From: CAIJMI01 sp964448085
GTDB lineage: Bacteria; Patescibacteriota; Microgenomatia; UBA10105; UBA927
Assembly (NCBI GenBank): GCA_964448085.1
Contig: CAYUUX010000001.1
Location: forward strand, 39,576 to 103,575
Length of the DNA: 64,000 bases
Direction: 5' to 3'
Shown here: one piece after another, positions 8,369 to 17,288 of the stretch
Position numbering within the stretch: the stretch's first letter is position 1
Layout: the number at the start of each line of letters is the position of its first letter
Translations under genes and position numbers: made by a program
Notes under the pieces: model-generated
Seen by the model: the letters and a program-made list of their open reading frames with translations, nothing else
Told to the model about the DNA's origin: nothing
Databases searched by the model: none

Positions 8369-10771
8369 CTATTTCTTGGAGGGTGATTTCGTAAGTGCTA
8401 TCTTCAATACCTCATCCATATGTTCCACAAAGTGAAATGCGAGATCTTTTTTCACCTCAGTTGGAATATCTTCCATATCTTTTTTGTTATTTTTTGGAAG
8501 CACCACGACTTTGATACCCGCTCGGTGAGCGGCTATGACTTTTTCCTTAACCCCTCCGATTTCCATAACTCGCCCACGCAGCGTAATTTCCCCAGTCATG
8601 GCAACCGCTTTTTTCACAGGAATCTTTGTGAATGCTGAAACGATTGCTGTAGCGATGGCAGCGCCTGCTGAAGGTCCATCTTTCGGCACGGCACCTTCCG
8701 GCACATGAACATGCACATCCAGTTTCTGGAAGAATTTTTCTGCCAACCCGAATGTTTTATATCGGCTTCTGACATAGGACATCGCCGCTTGTGCAGACTC
8801 TTTCATAACGTCTCCAAGTTGTCCCGTAAGAAGAAGACTGCCTCTCCCCGGCATGAGGGCAACTTCAATAAAAAGAATTTCTCCACCTGCTTCGGTCCAA
8901 GCCATACCAGTAGACATTCCCACTTCGTCTTTCTTCTCAGCTAACATTGAACTGAATTTCCGAGGACCAAGATATTCCGGAAGCTCTTTATGTGAAATGA
9001 GGAGTTTTTTCCTCTTGGATTCTTCCATGTCGGCAATCTTCCGTGCAACTTTTCGATATAACGCGGCTACTTCCCGCTCTAAATTTCTGACCCCGGCTTC
9101 CCGCGTATAGGTTCGGATTACATCCAAAATAGCATCGTCTGTTATTTTGACTAGCTTCTCGGGTATACCGTGCACGCCGCGCTGTTTTTCCAAAAGGAAA
9201 TCCTTCACAATGTGATATTTCTCAACTTCCGTATACCCTGCAAAGTGAATCACTTCCAAACGATCACGGAGCGCAGGCGGAATGGTATCCAACACGTTGC
9301 AGGTAGTTATAAAGAACACGTCGGAAAGATCGAATGGCACGTCAAGATAATGATCAGAAAATGCGTAATTTTGTTCAGGATCAAGCGCTTCAAGCAGCGC
9401 GCTTGACGGGTCGCCACGAAAATCCGTTCCCACCTTATCGATTTCATCCAGCATAAAAACAGGATTCTTCGTCCCAGCCTGTTTGACTCCCTGGATAATG
9501 CGACCGGGGAGTGCACCAACGTACGTTCTGCGATGTCCCCGTATCTCCGCTTCATCCCGAATACCGCCTAGAGACATTTTCACAAACTTCCGCCCCAAAG
9601 ATCGGGCAATGGATTTACCTATAGATGTTTTTCCTACTCCAGGAGGTCCAACAAAGCAAAGGATGGTTGGAGAAGATTTGCTTTTTCTTTTTTGCTCTTT
9701 TCCTGTTTCCTTTTTTTCTGAGATTTCTTCCCCGTCTTTGCTTCTCAGTTTCATTACGGCAAGATATTCAAGTATCCGTTCCTTAATCTTTTCCAAACCA
9801 TAATGGTCTTCGTTCAAAACAGCGGCTGCGTCTTTTATATTTACGTTGTTGGGACTTGCCACTGCCCAGGGTAATTCCACTAATGTATCAAGATATGTCC
9901 TCACATAGGAAGTTTCAGGATTGTATTGGGACATTTGCGCCAGACGGGACAACTCTTTTTCCGCTTTCTTTCTCACTTCCTCAGGCATACCCGCTTTCCT
10001 TATTTTATCTCCCAGTTCTTTAATCTCCTTGTTATCGTCATCTTCTCCAAGCTCTTTTTCAATTGTCTTCATGCGCTCTCGCAACACCTGTTCTCTTACG
10101 TTCTTGTCAAATTTTGCCTGCGTTTTATTGGCAATATTTTGTTCCAATTCAAGAACCTTCACTTCTTTTGCAAGGTAAAATGCTTCTTTGGAAAACCGTT
10201 CTTTCACGGAATGCATTTCCAATAGTTCCTGACGCTGACTGGGTTTGAGATCCAAAATGCTTGCGATTTGATAGGAAAGCGTCAACGGCATGGTGCCGGA
10301 CATAATGTTCATGAATGTCAGGAAATCAATGGTTTTCCCTAATTTCACCGAATGCTTTAATTGATTGCTTAAATGATTGAAAAGCGCTTTCGTTTCCTCA
10401 TCATCCTCAATAGTATCCGTCAATTCAAAGCCCCGTGCGACAAAAAACGGTTCAACCGCTTCATATGAAGTAATGTCTACTTTCGCGTTCCCCCGGATAA
10501 GCGCATTGATTTCCCCTTCATTCTTCATCATTTGAACGATTTCGCCCATAACCCCTATCTGAAAAAGGTCCGAAGGAACAGGATCATTAATATTCTGATT
10601 GCGCTGCATGACGAAGATTACTTTCTTTCCCGTATTTTGCGCGGCCTCAATGGAAGCAACGGAGCGCTGTCTGCCGAAGGTGAGGATCATCTCGGTATTG
10701 GGAAATACTATTCCGTCCCGAATCGGTACAACGGGCAAAAGATGTTCTTTTGTTGGAAATGGTTCATCCAT
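8369..10771 (-). CDS. lon: ATP-dependent protease Lon (LonA)
   Basis: 800 residues, normal for LonA. The N-terminal substrate-binding domain (about 1-205) and coiled coil precede the AAA+ module with Walker A GPPGVGKTS and Walker B FMLDEID; the C-terminal peptidase has the catalytic serine in PKDGPSAGAAIA and the partner lysine in GGVKEKVIAA. Lon degrades misfolded and some regulatory proteins in the cytoplasm. A lysine- and serine-rich insert (EKKETGKEQKRKSKS) lies just before Walker A. It is monocistronic, with a strong promoter overlapped by a CIRCE-like operator (10781-10807), implying heat-shock control by HrcA. Confidence 0.97.
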   Translation of the reverse strand: MDEPFPTKEHLLPVVPIRDGIVFPNTEMILTFGRQRSVASIEAAQNTGKKVIFVMQRNQNINDPVPSDLFQIGVMGEIVQMMKNEGEINALIRGNAKVDITSYEAVEPFFVARGFELTDTIEDDEETKALFNHLSNQLKHSVKLGKTIDFLTFMNIMSGTMPLTLSYQIASILDLKPSQRQELLEMHSVKERFSKEAFYLAKEVKVLELEQNIANKTQAKFDKNVREQVLRERMKTIEKELGEDDDNKEIKELGDKIRKAGMPEEVRKKAEKELSRLAQMSQYNPETSYVRTYLDTLVELPWAVASPNNVNIKDAAAVLNEDHYGLEKIKERILEYLAVMKLRSKDGEEISEKKETGKEQKRKSKSSPTILCFVGPPGVGKTSIGKSIARSLGRKFVKMSLGGIRDEAEIRGHRRTYVGALPGRIIQGVKQAGTKNPVFMLDEIDKVGTDFRGDPSSALLEALDPEQNYAFSDHYLDVPFDLSDVFFITTCNVLDTIPPALRDRLEVIHFAGYTEVEKYHIVKDFLLEKQRGVHGIPEKLVKITDDAILDVIRTYTREAGVRNLEREVAALYRKVARKIADMEESKRKKLLISHKELPEYLGPRKFSSMLAEKKDEVGMSTGMAWTEAGGEILFIEVALMPGRGSLLLTGQLGDVMKESAQAAMSYVRSRYKTFGLAEKFFQKLDVHVHVPEGAVPKDGPSAGAAIATAIVSAFTKIPVKKAVAMTGEITLRGRVMEIGGVKEKVIAAHRAGIKVVVLPKNNKKDMEDIPTEVKKDLAFHFVEHMDEVLKIALTKSPSKK

Positions 10772-10780
10772 ATGTCTTTA

Positions 10781-10807
10781 TTAGCAGTCAAGTATAACAA
10801 GTGCTAA
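10781..10807. promoter_or_regulatory. CIRCE-like HrcA operator upstream of lon
   Basis: TTAGCAGTC (10781-10789), N9, AAGTGCTAA (10799-10807). The CIRCE consensus is TTAGCACTC-N9-GAGTGCTAA; 16 of 18 arm bases match with the exact 9-bp spacing. It covers the -10 box (10791-10796) and the start site of lon, the correct place for repression by HrcA. hrcA itself is not in this window. Confidence 0.8.
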
Positions 10808-10819
10808 GGCTGCTGTCAA
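10791..10819 (-). promoter_or_regulatory. Sigma70-type promoter of lon
   Basis: TTGACA (10814-10819), 17-nt spacer, TATACT (10791-10796) on the minus strand: nearly perfect consensus. The start is predicted near 10784, a leader of about 13 nt without a Shine-Dalgarno. Confidence 0.85.
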
Positions 10820-10820
10820 C

Positions 10821-11672
10821 TTAGATAAAAAGACCCAACACACCAGAGGTTTCTATTGTTACAACCTGCTGTTGGGCAAGAGGGCCGTTTTTGAGCACAA
10901 TTTCCCGATCTTCACTGGTTTTTTCGTTCCGTTTGTGAAACACACCTATGGGTATTTTTTCCCCAAACGTCATCGCAGTTTCCAACGCCCGTTTTCGATC
11001 GGCAAGATTTTCTTCTGTTATGTTCACTTTTTGTATTCGTTCCCTGTACCATTCGTACGTATGGATTTTATCAAACGTTACACAGGGTTGGAGCATATCA
11101 ACAACTGAAAATCCTTTGTGTGTTATTGCCTGTGCAATAAGTTCGGTAAGATGCGGAATATCCCCCGTAAACCCTCTGGCTGCAAATGTTGCGCCAGAAA
11201 AAACCGCAAGGGAAGAAGGGGTAAATGGCATATCCGTTACACCTTCCGGTGTTGATTTTGTCACCATACCGACTTGCGCTGTTGGTGATGCCTGACCCGT
11301 TGTCAGCCCATACACTTCATTGTTGTGGATAAGGACCGTAATATCCGGATTTCTTCGTGCAGCGTGGATAAAATGATTGCCACCCTCCCCCAAACAGTCT
11401 CCATCCCCGGTAACCGCGATAACCGTAAGTTCGGGGTTGGCTAGTTTAATGCCTTGCGCAACGGGGAGAGCGCGTCCATGAAGCCCCTGCACCCCGTATA
11501 CGTTCATCCAATCACGCATATTCCCATGACAGCCGACGCCATAGACTATAACAATTTTTTCTCGTGCTATTGTAAGTTTTGTCAGTGCATTCTTCAATGC
11601 CATCCAAATGCCGAAATTGCCGCAACCGGGGCACCACGTCGGCTTAAAACCGGTATGAAATTGATCATCCAT
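10821..11672 (-). CDS. korB: 2-oxoacid:ferredoxin oxidoreductase, beta subunit
   Basis: 283-residue thiamine-diphosphate subunit of a two-subunit 2-oxoacid:ferredoxin oxidoreductase, which oxidatively decarboxylates a 2-oxoacid (pyruvate, 2-oxoglutarate or branched-chain; not decidable here) to the acyl-CoA and reduces ferredoxin. WCPGCGNFG (residues about 13-21) supplies cluster cysteines; GVGCHG and the ThDP-binding GDGDCLGEGGNHFIHAARRN are clear. Its start overlaps korA by 8 nt. There is no separate delta ferredoxin subunit; the [3Fe-4S]-type ferredoxin two genes upstream may be the acceptor. It is the last gene of the suf-kor run. Confidence 0.93.
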   Translation of the reverse strand: MDDQFHTGFKPTWCPGCGNFGIWMALKNALTKLTIAREKIVIVYGVGCHGNMRDWMNVYGVQGLHGRALPVAQGIKLANPELTVIAVTGDGDCLGEGGNHFIHAARRNPDITVLIHNNEVYGLTTGQASPTAQVGMVTKSTPEGVTDMPFTPSSLAVFSGATFAARGFTGDIPHLTELIAQAITHKGFSVVDMLQPCVTFDKIHTYEWYRERIQKVNITEENLADRKRALETAMTFGEKIPIGVFHKRNEKTSEDREIVLKNGPLAQQQVVTIETSGVLGLFI

Positions 11673-13398
11673 TCGACTGTCCTTTCATTTTCAACACAAT
11701 ATCTTCACTGGTCCATTGCCGCCCATCATATTTCAACCATTGTTCTTCAATGGTAATTCCCGTCGCCTCACGGATGAGGTTTCTTAATTGTCCTGTTGCG
11801 TTTTGTTCTATGCATATCAGGCGTTTTTTCCCGGACAGGATAGGCACGATCTGTGACTCAACCATCGGAAAAACGTAGGAGAAATGCACAAGCTGTGCCT
11901 TTATCCCAATTTTTTTTGCTTCTGCAATTGCATCCAAGATAACACCCTTTGTGGAACCAAACGATACAAATGTAACATCTGCATCGTCATCACCGAACAC
12001 GCTTGGTTTTGGAATACTTTTTTTTATCGCTTCCATTTTACGCAACCGTTTATTCACCATGTTTTTTCTCATTGTCGCATCCTCTGTCGTATATCCATGT
12101 TCATCGTGCTCATAGGAATTCGCTATGTATTCACGGTTCTTATCCCCCGGTAGGCTTCGTGAAGAAATTCCTTCGGGAGCCCCAACGTCATACCGTTTGA
12201 ATATCGATATGTCTGCCTGTGCCACTTGACTCTGTTTGTTTCCAGCCTCCTGCATGCTCCCCTGAGAAATCTGCCATTGTGTTTCATTTATGTATTTATC
12301 CGTCAAGAGAAAAACAGGCGTCTGAAACCGATCCGCGAGATCAAATGCATGCTTTGTTAGTGTAAAACATTCGTTTGCATCACCCGGTGCAAGGATGATG
12401 CGCGGAAATTCCCCATGTCCTGCGTGTAAAACCATTTGAAGTTCACCCTGTTCTGTCCATGTCGGCATACCTGTTGCGGGCCCCGGCCGCATGCCAAGAT
12501 CAATAACCACGGGAACTTCCATGATGCCTGCCATGGAAACACCTTCCACCATCAGCGCAAACCCTCCTCCCGATGTTGCAACCAGACTTCTGGCACCTGC
12601 AAGTGATGCACCGATTGCCATATTCATACCCGCTATTTCATCTTCCGGTTGCTTATAGACGATGCCAAATTCCTTTGCGTGATCGGCAAATAATGGGATA
12701 AGTGCATTAATTGGGGTCATCGGATATATCGCTGCAAATTTCATGCCTCCAGCAACTGCACCAAGTCCTGCAGCTTCACTTCCATTCAACACCATTTGCG
12801 CGTCTTGCACTGACCCCGCATCAATATGTAAATCCGCCTTTTCTGGATACCTGCTTTTTGCTTCATCGTATCCGATTCTTGCTATTGCAATATTCTCCTC
12901 AACAATTGCTTGTCCTTTCCCTTTAAACTGATCGGCGATCACTTTCTCCAACTGCGCTATATCCTTCCCGAAGAAATACATCGTTGCACCCAGCGCAATC
13001 GTATTCTTCATAACGGCATCGCCACCACGCGCGTCAACCAAATCACCAAAAGGAATTGGGATGAGGACAACTGGACGTGTGAATTCTTCAGGCTTCCATG
13101 CATATTCCTTTGGATCAAACACGACATACGCGCCCTCGCTTAATTCCGACTGGTGGAAAGCAACAGCGTCTTTATTCAGCGCTATCAGCAATTCTATAGA
13201 ACGTTTTGGCGCATGTACGATCTGCGTTGTTATTCGGACGTGTACGAAATTATGTCCTCCACGGATCAACGAAGGGTATTCATTGCTTGCGATAACGCCG
13301 TATCCGTCCCTTGATAATGTTTTTGCAAGCATCGTCCCCGCAGACATGATGCCGAATCCTGCCTCACCACCAATAGCCCACGTAATATCATTTCTCAT
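11665..13398 (-). CDS. korA: 2-oxoacid:ferredoxin oxidoreductase, fused gamma-alpha subunit
   Basis: 577 residues. The N-terminal gamma domain (about 1-190) starts with ITWAIGGEAGFGIMSAG and includes SLIRGGHNFVHVR; the alpha domain follows with AAIYPMTPINALIP, the pyrimidine-binding ATSGGGFALMVEGVSMAG and the C-terminal VIFGSTKG-like nucleotide-binding segment (VSFGSTKGVILDAI). This gamma-alpha fusion with a separate beta subunit is the archaeal and CPR-type OFOR layout. ATG 13398 is chosen because homology begins there; the in-frame extension upstream overlaps the ferredoxin gene. It lies 2 nt after the ferredoxin stop and overlaps korB. Confidence 0.93.
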   Translation of the reverse strand: MRNDITWAIGGEAGFGIMSAGTMLAKTLSRDGYGVIASNEYPSLIRGGHNFVHVRITTQIVHAPKRSIELLIALNKDAVAFHQSELSEGAYVVFDPKEYAWKPEEFTRPVVLIPIPFGDLVDARGGDAVMKNTIALGATMYFFGKDIAQLEKVIADQFKGKGQAIVEENIAIARIGYDEAKSRYPEKADLHIDAGSVQDAQMVLNGSEAAGLGAVAGGMKFAAIYPMTPINALIPLFADHAKEFGIVYKQPEDEIAGMNMAIGASLAGARSLVATSGGGFALMVEGVSMAGIMEVPVVIDLGMRPGPATGMPTWTEQGELQMVLHAGHGEFPRIILAPGDANECFTLTKHAFDLADRFQTPVFLLTDKYINETQWQISQGSMQEAGNKQSQVAQADISIFKRYDVGAPEGISSRSLPGDKNREYIANSYEHDEHGYTTEDATMRKNMVNKRLRKMEAIKKSIPKPSVFGDDDADVTFVSFGSTKGVILDAIAEAKKIGIKAQLVHFSYVFPMVESQIVPILSGKKRLICIEQNATGQLRNLIREATGITIEEQWLKYDGRQWTSEDIVLKMKGQSNG

Positions 13399-13400
13399 AA

Positions 13401-13655
13401 TTAGGGAAAAATTGTCTTGCCGGTTGCATCCTGTATGGATATTGCCATTACCGGACATCCTTTTGCCGCATGGAGTACCGATTCTTCCGATTCCTGTTCT
13501 GCACCCGGCAAAAACACTGCTTTTGCTTCGCCGTCCAAAACAAACGCTTTGGGAGCGAGTGCTATGCAGGTTGCCGCGCCAATACATAAACTCCTATCAA
13601 TTGTGACCGTATAGGAACCAATTTTTTGTGTGGTTTTGGGTGTATCTGTATTCAT
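13401..13655 (-). CDS. Ferredoxin with a [3Fe-4S]-type ligand set
   Basis: 84-residue ferredoxin. Cysteines are C24, C30 (CIGAATC) and C67 (KGCPVMAI). In one-cluster [4Fe-4S] ferredoxins the first motif is CxxCxxC; here the middle cysteine is Ala27, as in [3Fe-4S] ferredoxins that serve P450s and other enzymes. It lies between sufU and korA, so it is the obvious electron acceptor for the oxoacid oxidoreductase, with its cluster delivered by the Suf system of the same operon. The cluster type is inferred from sequence only. Confidence 0.88.
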   Translation of the reverse strand: MNTDTPKTTQKIGSYTVTIDRSLCIGAATCIALAPKAFVLDGEAKAVFLPGAEQESEESVLHAAKGCPVMAISIQDATGKTIFP

Positions 13656-13663
13656 GAGGTTTA

Positions 13664-14032
13664 TTATACGGTACTTCCCACTGCTTTTTGAAGTACCTCA
13701 AGCGGGAGCACTGCACATTTTATTCGCGACGGCGTTAAATCCGTCTGAAGCAATGTTGTTATGTCTTTTGTTGTCATCTCCATGATATCCTTTTTAGCTT
13801 TCCCCTTCACCTGATCCGTCAACAAAGAGGCGGATGCTTGACTGATCGCACAACCGACTCCTGAAAATCGGATATCGCTCACCTTCCCCGTGCTGTCTAA
13901 CTGCAGCTCCATGGAAATTTTGTCCCCACATGCAGAATTAAACAGTGTACTCGTAGCGTCTGGGTTTTTGAGATGTCCGAAGTTATGCGGATGTTTATAG
14001 TGTTCCAAGATCAATTCGCGATAGATATCCAT
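13664..14032 (-). CDS. sufU: Fe-S cluster assembly protein SufU
   Basis: 122-residue member of the SufU/IscU fold. Ligands C35 (SACGDK, with D37), C61 (GVGCAIS) and C106 (IKCAVLPL) match the three-Cys, one-Asp site that binds zinc in Gram-positive SufU. SufU accepts sulfur from the SufS persulfide and passes it to SufBCD. It is shorter than Bacillus SufU (about 147 residues) but keeps all ligands. It is located 13 nt after sufS, in the order sufC-B-D-S-U typical of Firmicutes-like systems. Confidence 0.92.
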   Translation of the reverse strand: MDIYRELILEHYKHPHNFGHLKNPDATSTLFNSACGDKISMELQLDSTGKVSDIRFSGVGCAISQASASLLTDQVKGKAKKDIMEMTTKDITTLLQTDLTPSRIKCAVLPLEVLQKAVGSTV

Positions 14033-14045
14033 ATCGAAGAGCTAT

Positions 14046-15275
14046 TTAAGTAAACATTTTTTGCACTTTTTTGATACCGGTAATCAACGCGTCAATATCT
14101 TCTTTTGAAGTATATACATAGAATGATGCCCGACACGTTGGACCGATTTCCAAAAATTCATGCAGCGGCATGGCACAATGGTATCCAACGCGGATGCAAA
14201 TATTATCCTGATCCAGGATTTGCGCTACATCATGCGGATGCACACCTTTCACTTGAAACGACACTACCCCTCCATGGATATCAGGATCGCTTGGGCCAAA
14301 CATGGCAACACCCTGCAAATGCGACATCTGCGCCAAAGCGTATGCTGTGAGTTCTTTTTCGTGATTTCGTACTGCTTCCATTCCGATACCTTTCAGGTAT
14401 GAAATTGCAGCACCCAACCCTATAGCGCCTTCCATAAAGGGAGTCCCTGCCTCAAATTTGTGCGGCAGTTCGTTAAATATCGTCTCCGTGCTATGGACCT
14501 CCCGGATCATATCGCCGCCAAAAAGAAACGGCGGCATTCTGTTTAGTAGTGACTCTTTTGCCCATAATACACCGATACCGCTTGGACCCAACATCTTATG
14601 ACCAGAAAACGCAATTGCATCCACTCCCCACGTTCTGACGTCAACCGGCATGTGTGGAACCGCCTGTGCAGCATCGATAATGACAATACATTCGGGGGCG
14701 ATTTTCTTAATACGCGTCACGATCTTAGCAACAGGTGCTATGGTGCCCAATACATTGGATACTGCCGTTAGTGTCACGATTTTTGTCCTGTCATCAACGA
14801 GTGTTTCTATATCGTCAAGATCAAGCGTTCCATCCTTACGGACATTCCACAGTTTCAATAGACCCCCGTATTTGGGAAGCAGCTGTTGCCAAGGAACGAA
14901 GTTGGAGTGATGCTCCATGATTGTTGTTACTACTGTATCGCCTTGTGTTATGAGTAAGGGAATAAGCGTATAGGCAAGAAGATTTAGGGACTCGCTCGTG
15001 TTTTTCGTAAACACGATTTCTCTTGTGGAAAATGCGTTGATGAAAGTAGCAACAATCTCCCGAGCTTTTTCATATGCAGCCGTTGCTTCCTCCGACATGG
15101 TATAGATTCCTCGAAACACGTTCGCGGAAAATTTCTTGTAGTACTCTTCCATTTGATCTATCACTACCTGTGGTTTGAGCGACGTTGCGGTTGAATCAAG
15201 ATAGATGATAGGTTTTTCCCGAATGTGCCGTTTTAAAAGCGGAAAATCCTTTTGGATATGCGAAATATCAATCAT
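14046..15275 (-). CDS. sufS: Cysteine desulfurase SufS
   Basis: 409-residue PLP-dependent group II desulfurase that takes sulfur from cysteine as a persulfide. The Schiff-base lysine is in FSGHKMLGPSG (about residue 223), the PLP histidine in TTIMEHHSNFVPW, and the catalytic cysteine in IRVGYHCAMPLHEF (about residue 361). The partner is SufU, encoded next. Its start overlaps the sufD stop by 4 nt (ATGA). Length and motifs are standard. Confidence 0.96.
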   Translation of the reverse strand: MIDISHIQKDFPLLKRHIREKPIIYLDSTATSLKPQVVIDQMEEYYKKFSANVFRGIYTMSEEATAAYEKAREIVATFINAFSTREIVFTKNTSESLNLLAYTLIPLLITQGDTVVTTIMEHHSNFVPWQQLLPKYGGLLKLWNVRKDGTLDLDDIETLVDDRTKIVTLTAVSNVLGTIAPVAKIVTRIKKIAPECIVIIDAAQAVPHMPVDVRTWGVDAIAFSGHKMLGPSGIGVLWAKESLLNRMPPFLFGGDMIREVHSTETIFNELPHKFEAGTPFMEGAIGLGAAISYLKGIGMEAVRNHEKELTAYALAQMSHLQGVAMFGPSDPDIHGGVVSFQVKGVHPHDVAQILDQDNICIRVGYHCAMPLHEFLEIGPTCRASFYVYTSKEDIDALITGIKKVQKMFT

Positions 15276-15883
15276 ACGTGAATATATTGATTATATATCA
15301 TATCCCTTGTTTTTCGATCGGGGATACGATTCACAATATCATCAATAAATCCTTTTATACAAAGCGCTTCCGCACTCCTTTTACTCAGCCCCCTGGTTCC
15401 CAGATACCAAATCACGTCCGCAGGTATGGAACCTGTCGTGACGGCATGTGTACAACGCACGTCATTGTTGAGTATTTCCAAAACAGGTGAACTTGTCACG
15501 GTGTTCCCATCATTTCCGATCATATTTTCGTTTTTCTGATATGCATCCGAGCCGCTGGCGCATGTATCGATATAAATGTTGCCCCGAAACACGAAGGTTG
15601 CATGTTTTGCGACAAAGGATTTTATGAGAAGATTGCTTTGTGTTTTTGGCTTTCTGTGCTGCTGACTGGTAACACAGGTTATCGTTGCGCCATCTTGAGG
15701 CAACACCAAACAATAGATGGTTGCTTTCCCTTCAGGTTCGTCCATCACCACCTGTATGTTCGCTTGAAACGATTTGGCGGAAGTAACGAGAATGGTAATA
15801 ATGGCATGTTCACTTTTTCCAACCGTATACGAAAATGACGTATCCGTACTGGTTAAAATTCGTGTGATATGTCGTTCTTTCAT
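15272..15883 (-). CDS. sufD: SufD-like scaffold subunit, minimal form
   Basis: 203 residues, about half of E. coli SufD (423). It retains the right-handed beta-helix core and the C-terminal helical part: VRCTHAVTTGS (the conserved His region of SufD, about residues 143-153) and LSKRSAEALCIKGFIDDIVNRIP, the SufC-binding end. The N-terminal helical domain is missing. SufD pairs with SufB in the SufBC2D complex that assembles Fe-S clusters. It lies 4 nt after sufB and overlaps sufS. The truncation looks clean rather than broken because start, frame and overlaps are intact. Confidence 0.83.
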   Translation of the reverse strand: MKERHITRILTSTDTSFSYTVGKSEHAIITILVTSAKSFQANIQVVMDEPEGKATIYCLVLPQDGATITCVTSQQHRKPKTQSNLLIKSFVAKHATFVFRGNIYIDTCASGSDAYQKNENMIGNDGNTVTSSPVLEILNNDVRCTHAVTTGSIPADVIWYLGTRGLSKRSAEALCIKGFIDDIVNRIPDRKTRDMIYNQYIHV

Positions 15884-15887
15884 ACTG

Positions 15888-17288
15888 TTATCCGATAGAT
15901 CCCGTCATTTGTACATCCATCAATCGATTCAATTCCACCGCATACTCCAACGGCAACTCTTTCACTATCGGTTCGATGAAACCGTTGACCACCATGGACA
16001 TCGCCTGCGACTTATCAATTCCCCGACTGGTAATATAAAAAAGCTGTTCATCTGAGACTTTCGATACCGATGCTTCATGTTCAACAACGCTTGTTGCTTC
16101 TTGCACCTCTATAGTCGGATAGGTGTCCGAACGTGACATGGAATCCAGAATTAGTGCATCACAGACAACGTTACTTCGTGCGCGCTTCATATTCTTTGCT
16201 ACGAAGACACGGCCGCGATATGACGTTCTCCCTCCACCGGAACTGATTGATTTCGAAATAATCCGCGATGAAGTCTCTGGAGCAAGATGTATTGCCTTAC
16301 CTCCTGTGTCCTGTATCTGTCCGGCACCCGCATAGGCAATCGATAATACCTCCCCTCGGGCTTTTCTCCCAACAAGGTACATCGCCGGATATTTCATTGT
16401 CACTTTGCTTCCGATATTGCCGTCTACCCATTCCATGACGCCTTCTTCTTCCACACGAGCGCGTTTTGTCACTAAGTTGTATACATTGGTGCTCCAGTTT
16501 TGCACGGTGGAATACCGAACACGCGCGCCTTTTTTCACAAACACCTCAACAACAGCACTGTGCAGGGAATCTGTCGAATAAATTGGCGCTGTACATCCTT
16601 CAATGTACTGCACAAAACTTCCTTCGTCCGCGATAATAAGGGTCCTTTCGAACTGACCCATATTTGCCGCATTGATACGGAAATATGCCTGGAGCGGTAA
16701 ACCAACAGATACCCCTTTGGGTACATAGATAAACGATCCTCCTGACCACACGGCACTATTTAATGCCGCAAATTTGTTGTCTCCAGCCGGAACCAGCGTT
16801 CCAAAATACGGACGGACCAGTTCCGGATAGTTTTTCACTGCCGTATCCATGTCCGTGAAAATGACGCCTTTCTGTCGAAGCGTTTTTTCCACACTTTTGT
16901 ATACCACCTCCGACTCGTACTGCGCGGATACTCCGGAAAGGTATTTTTTTTCCATCTCCGGAATACCAATTTTTTCATACGTATCTCGTATGGCATCCGG
17001 CAATTCCTCCCACCGCTGCGCCTGTGTTTTTACCGGACGTAAATAGTAATAAAGATCATTAAATGGCAATTCTGACAATCCGGGACCCCAAGAAGGCATC
17101 GATTTTTTGTTAAAAATAGTAAAGCTTTTTAATCGGTTCTCCCTCATCCAGGCAGCTTCCGCCTTTTGTTCACTCATACTGTAAATAACGGAAGTATCCA
17201 ATCCTTTCGCAGACTTAAAAATTGCTGTCTCCGGTTTGTGAAATCCAAATGCGTATGGAGCAGGGACAAATGCTAGTATCTTACTCAT
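15888..17288 (-). CDS. sufB: Fe-S cluster scaffold SufB
   Basis: 466 residues, normal for SufB. The N-terminal domain has WMRENRLKSF and MPSWGPGLSELPFNDLYYY; the beta-helix contains EGCTAPIYSTDSLHSAVVEV and WSTNVYNLVTKRA; the C-terminus has the SufC-contact helix SVVEHEASVSKVSDEQLFYI. It builds the nascent cluster with SufC and SufD. An upstream ATG exists (17339), but ATG 17288 overlaps the sufC stop by 8 nt and starts the conserved region, so it is preferred. Confidence 0.95.
   Translation of the reverse strand: MSKILAFVPAPYAFGFHKPETAIFKSAKGLDTSVIYSMSEQKAEAAWMRENRLKSFTIFNKKSMPSWGPGLSELPFNDLYYYLRPVKTQAQRWEELPDAIRDTYEKIGIPEMEKKYLSGVSAQYESEVVYKSVEKTLRQKGVIFTDMDTAVKNYPELVRPYFGTLVPAGDNKFAALNSAVWSGGSFIYVPKGVSVGLPLQAYFRINAANMGQFERTLIIADEGSFVQYIEGCTAPIYSTDSLHSAVVEVFVKKGARVRYSTVQNWSTNVYNLVTKRARVEEEGVMEWVDGNIGSKVTMKYPAMYLVGRKARGEVLSIAYAGAGQIQDTGGKAIHLAPETSSRIISKSISSGGGRTSYRGRVFVAKNMKRARSNVVCDALILDSMSRSDTYPTIEVQEATSVVEHEASVSKVSDEQLFYITSRGIDKSQAMSMVVNGFIEPIVKELPLEYAVELNRLMDVQMTGSIG

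Noticed and set aside
13399..13587. In-frame extension of korA
   Set aside because: It overlaps the ferredoxin coding sequence and has low-complexity residues unlike the family; homology starts at ATG 13398.
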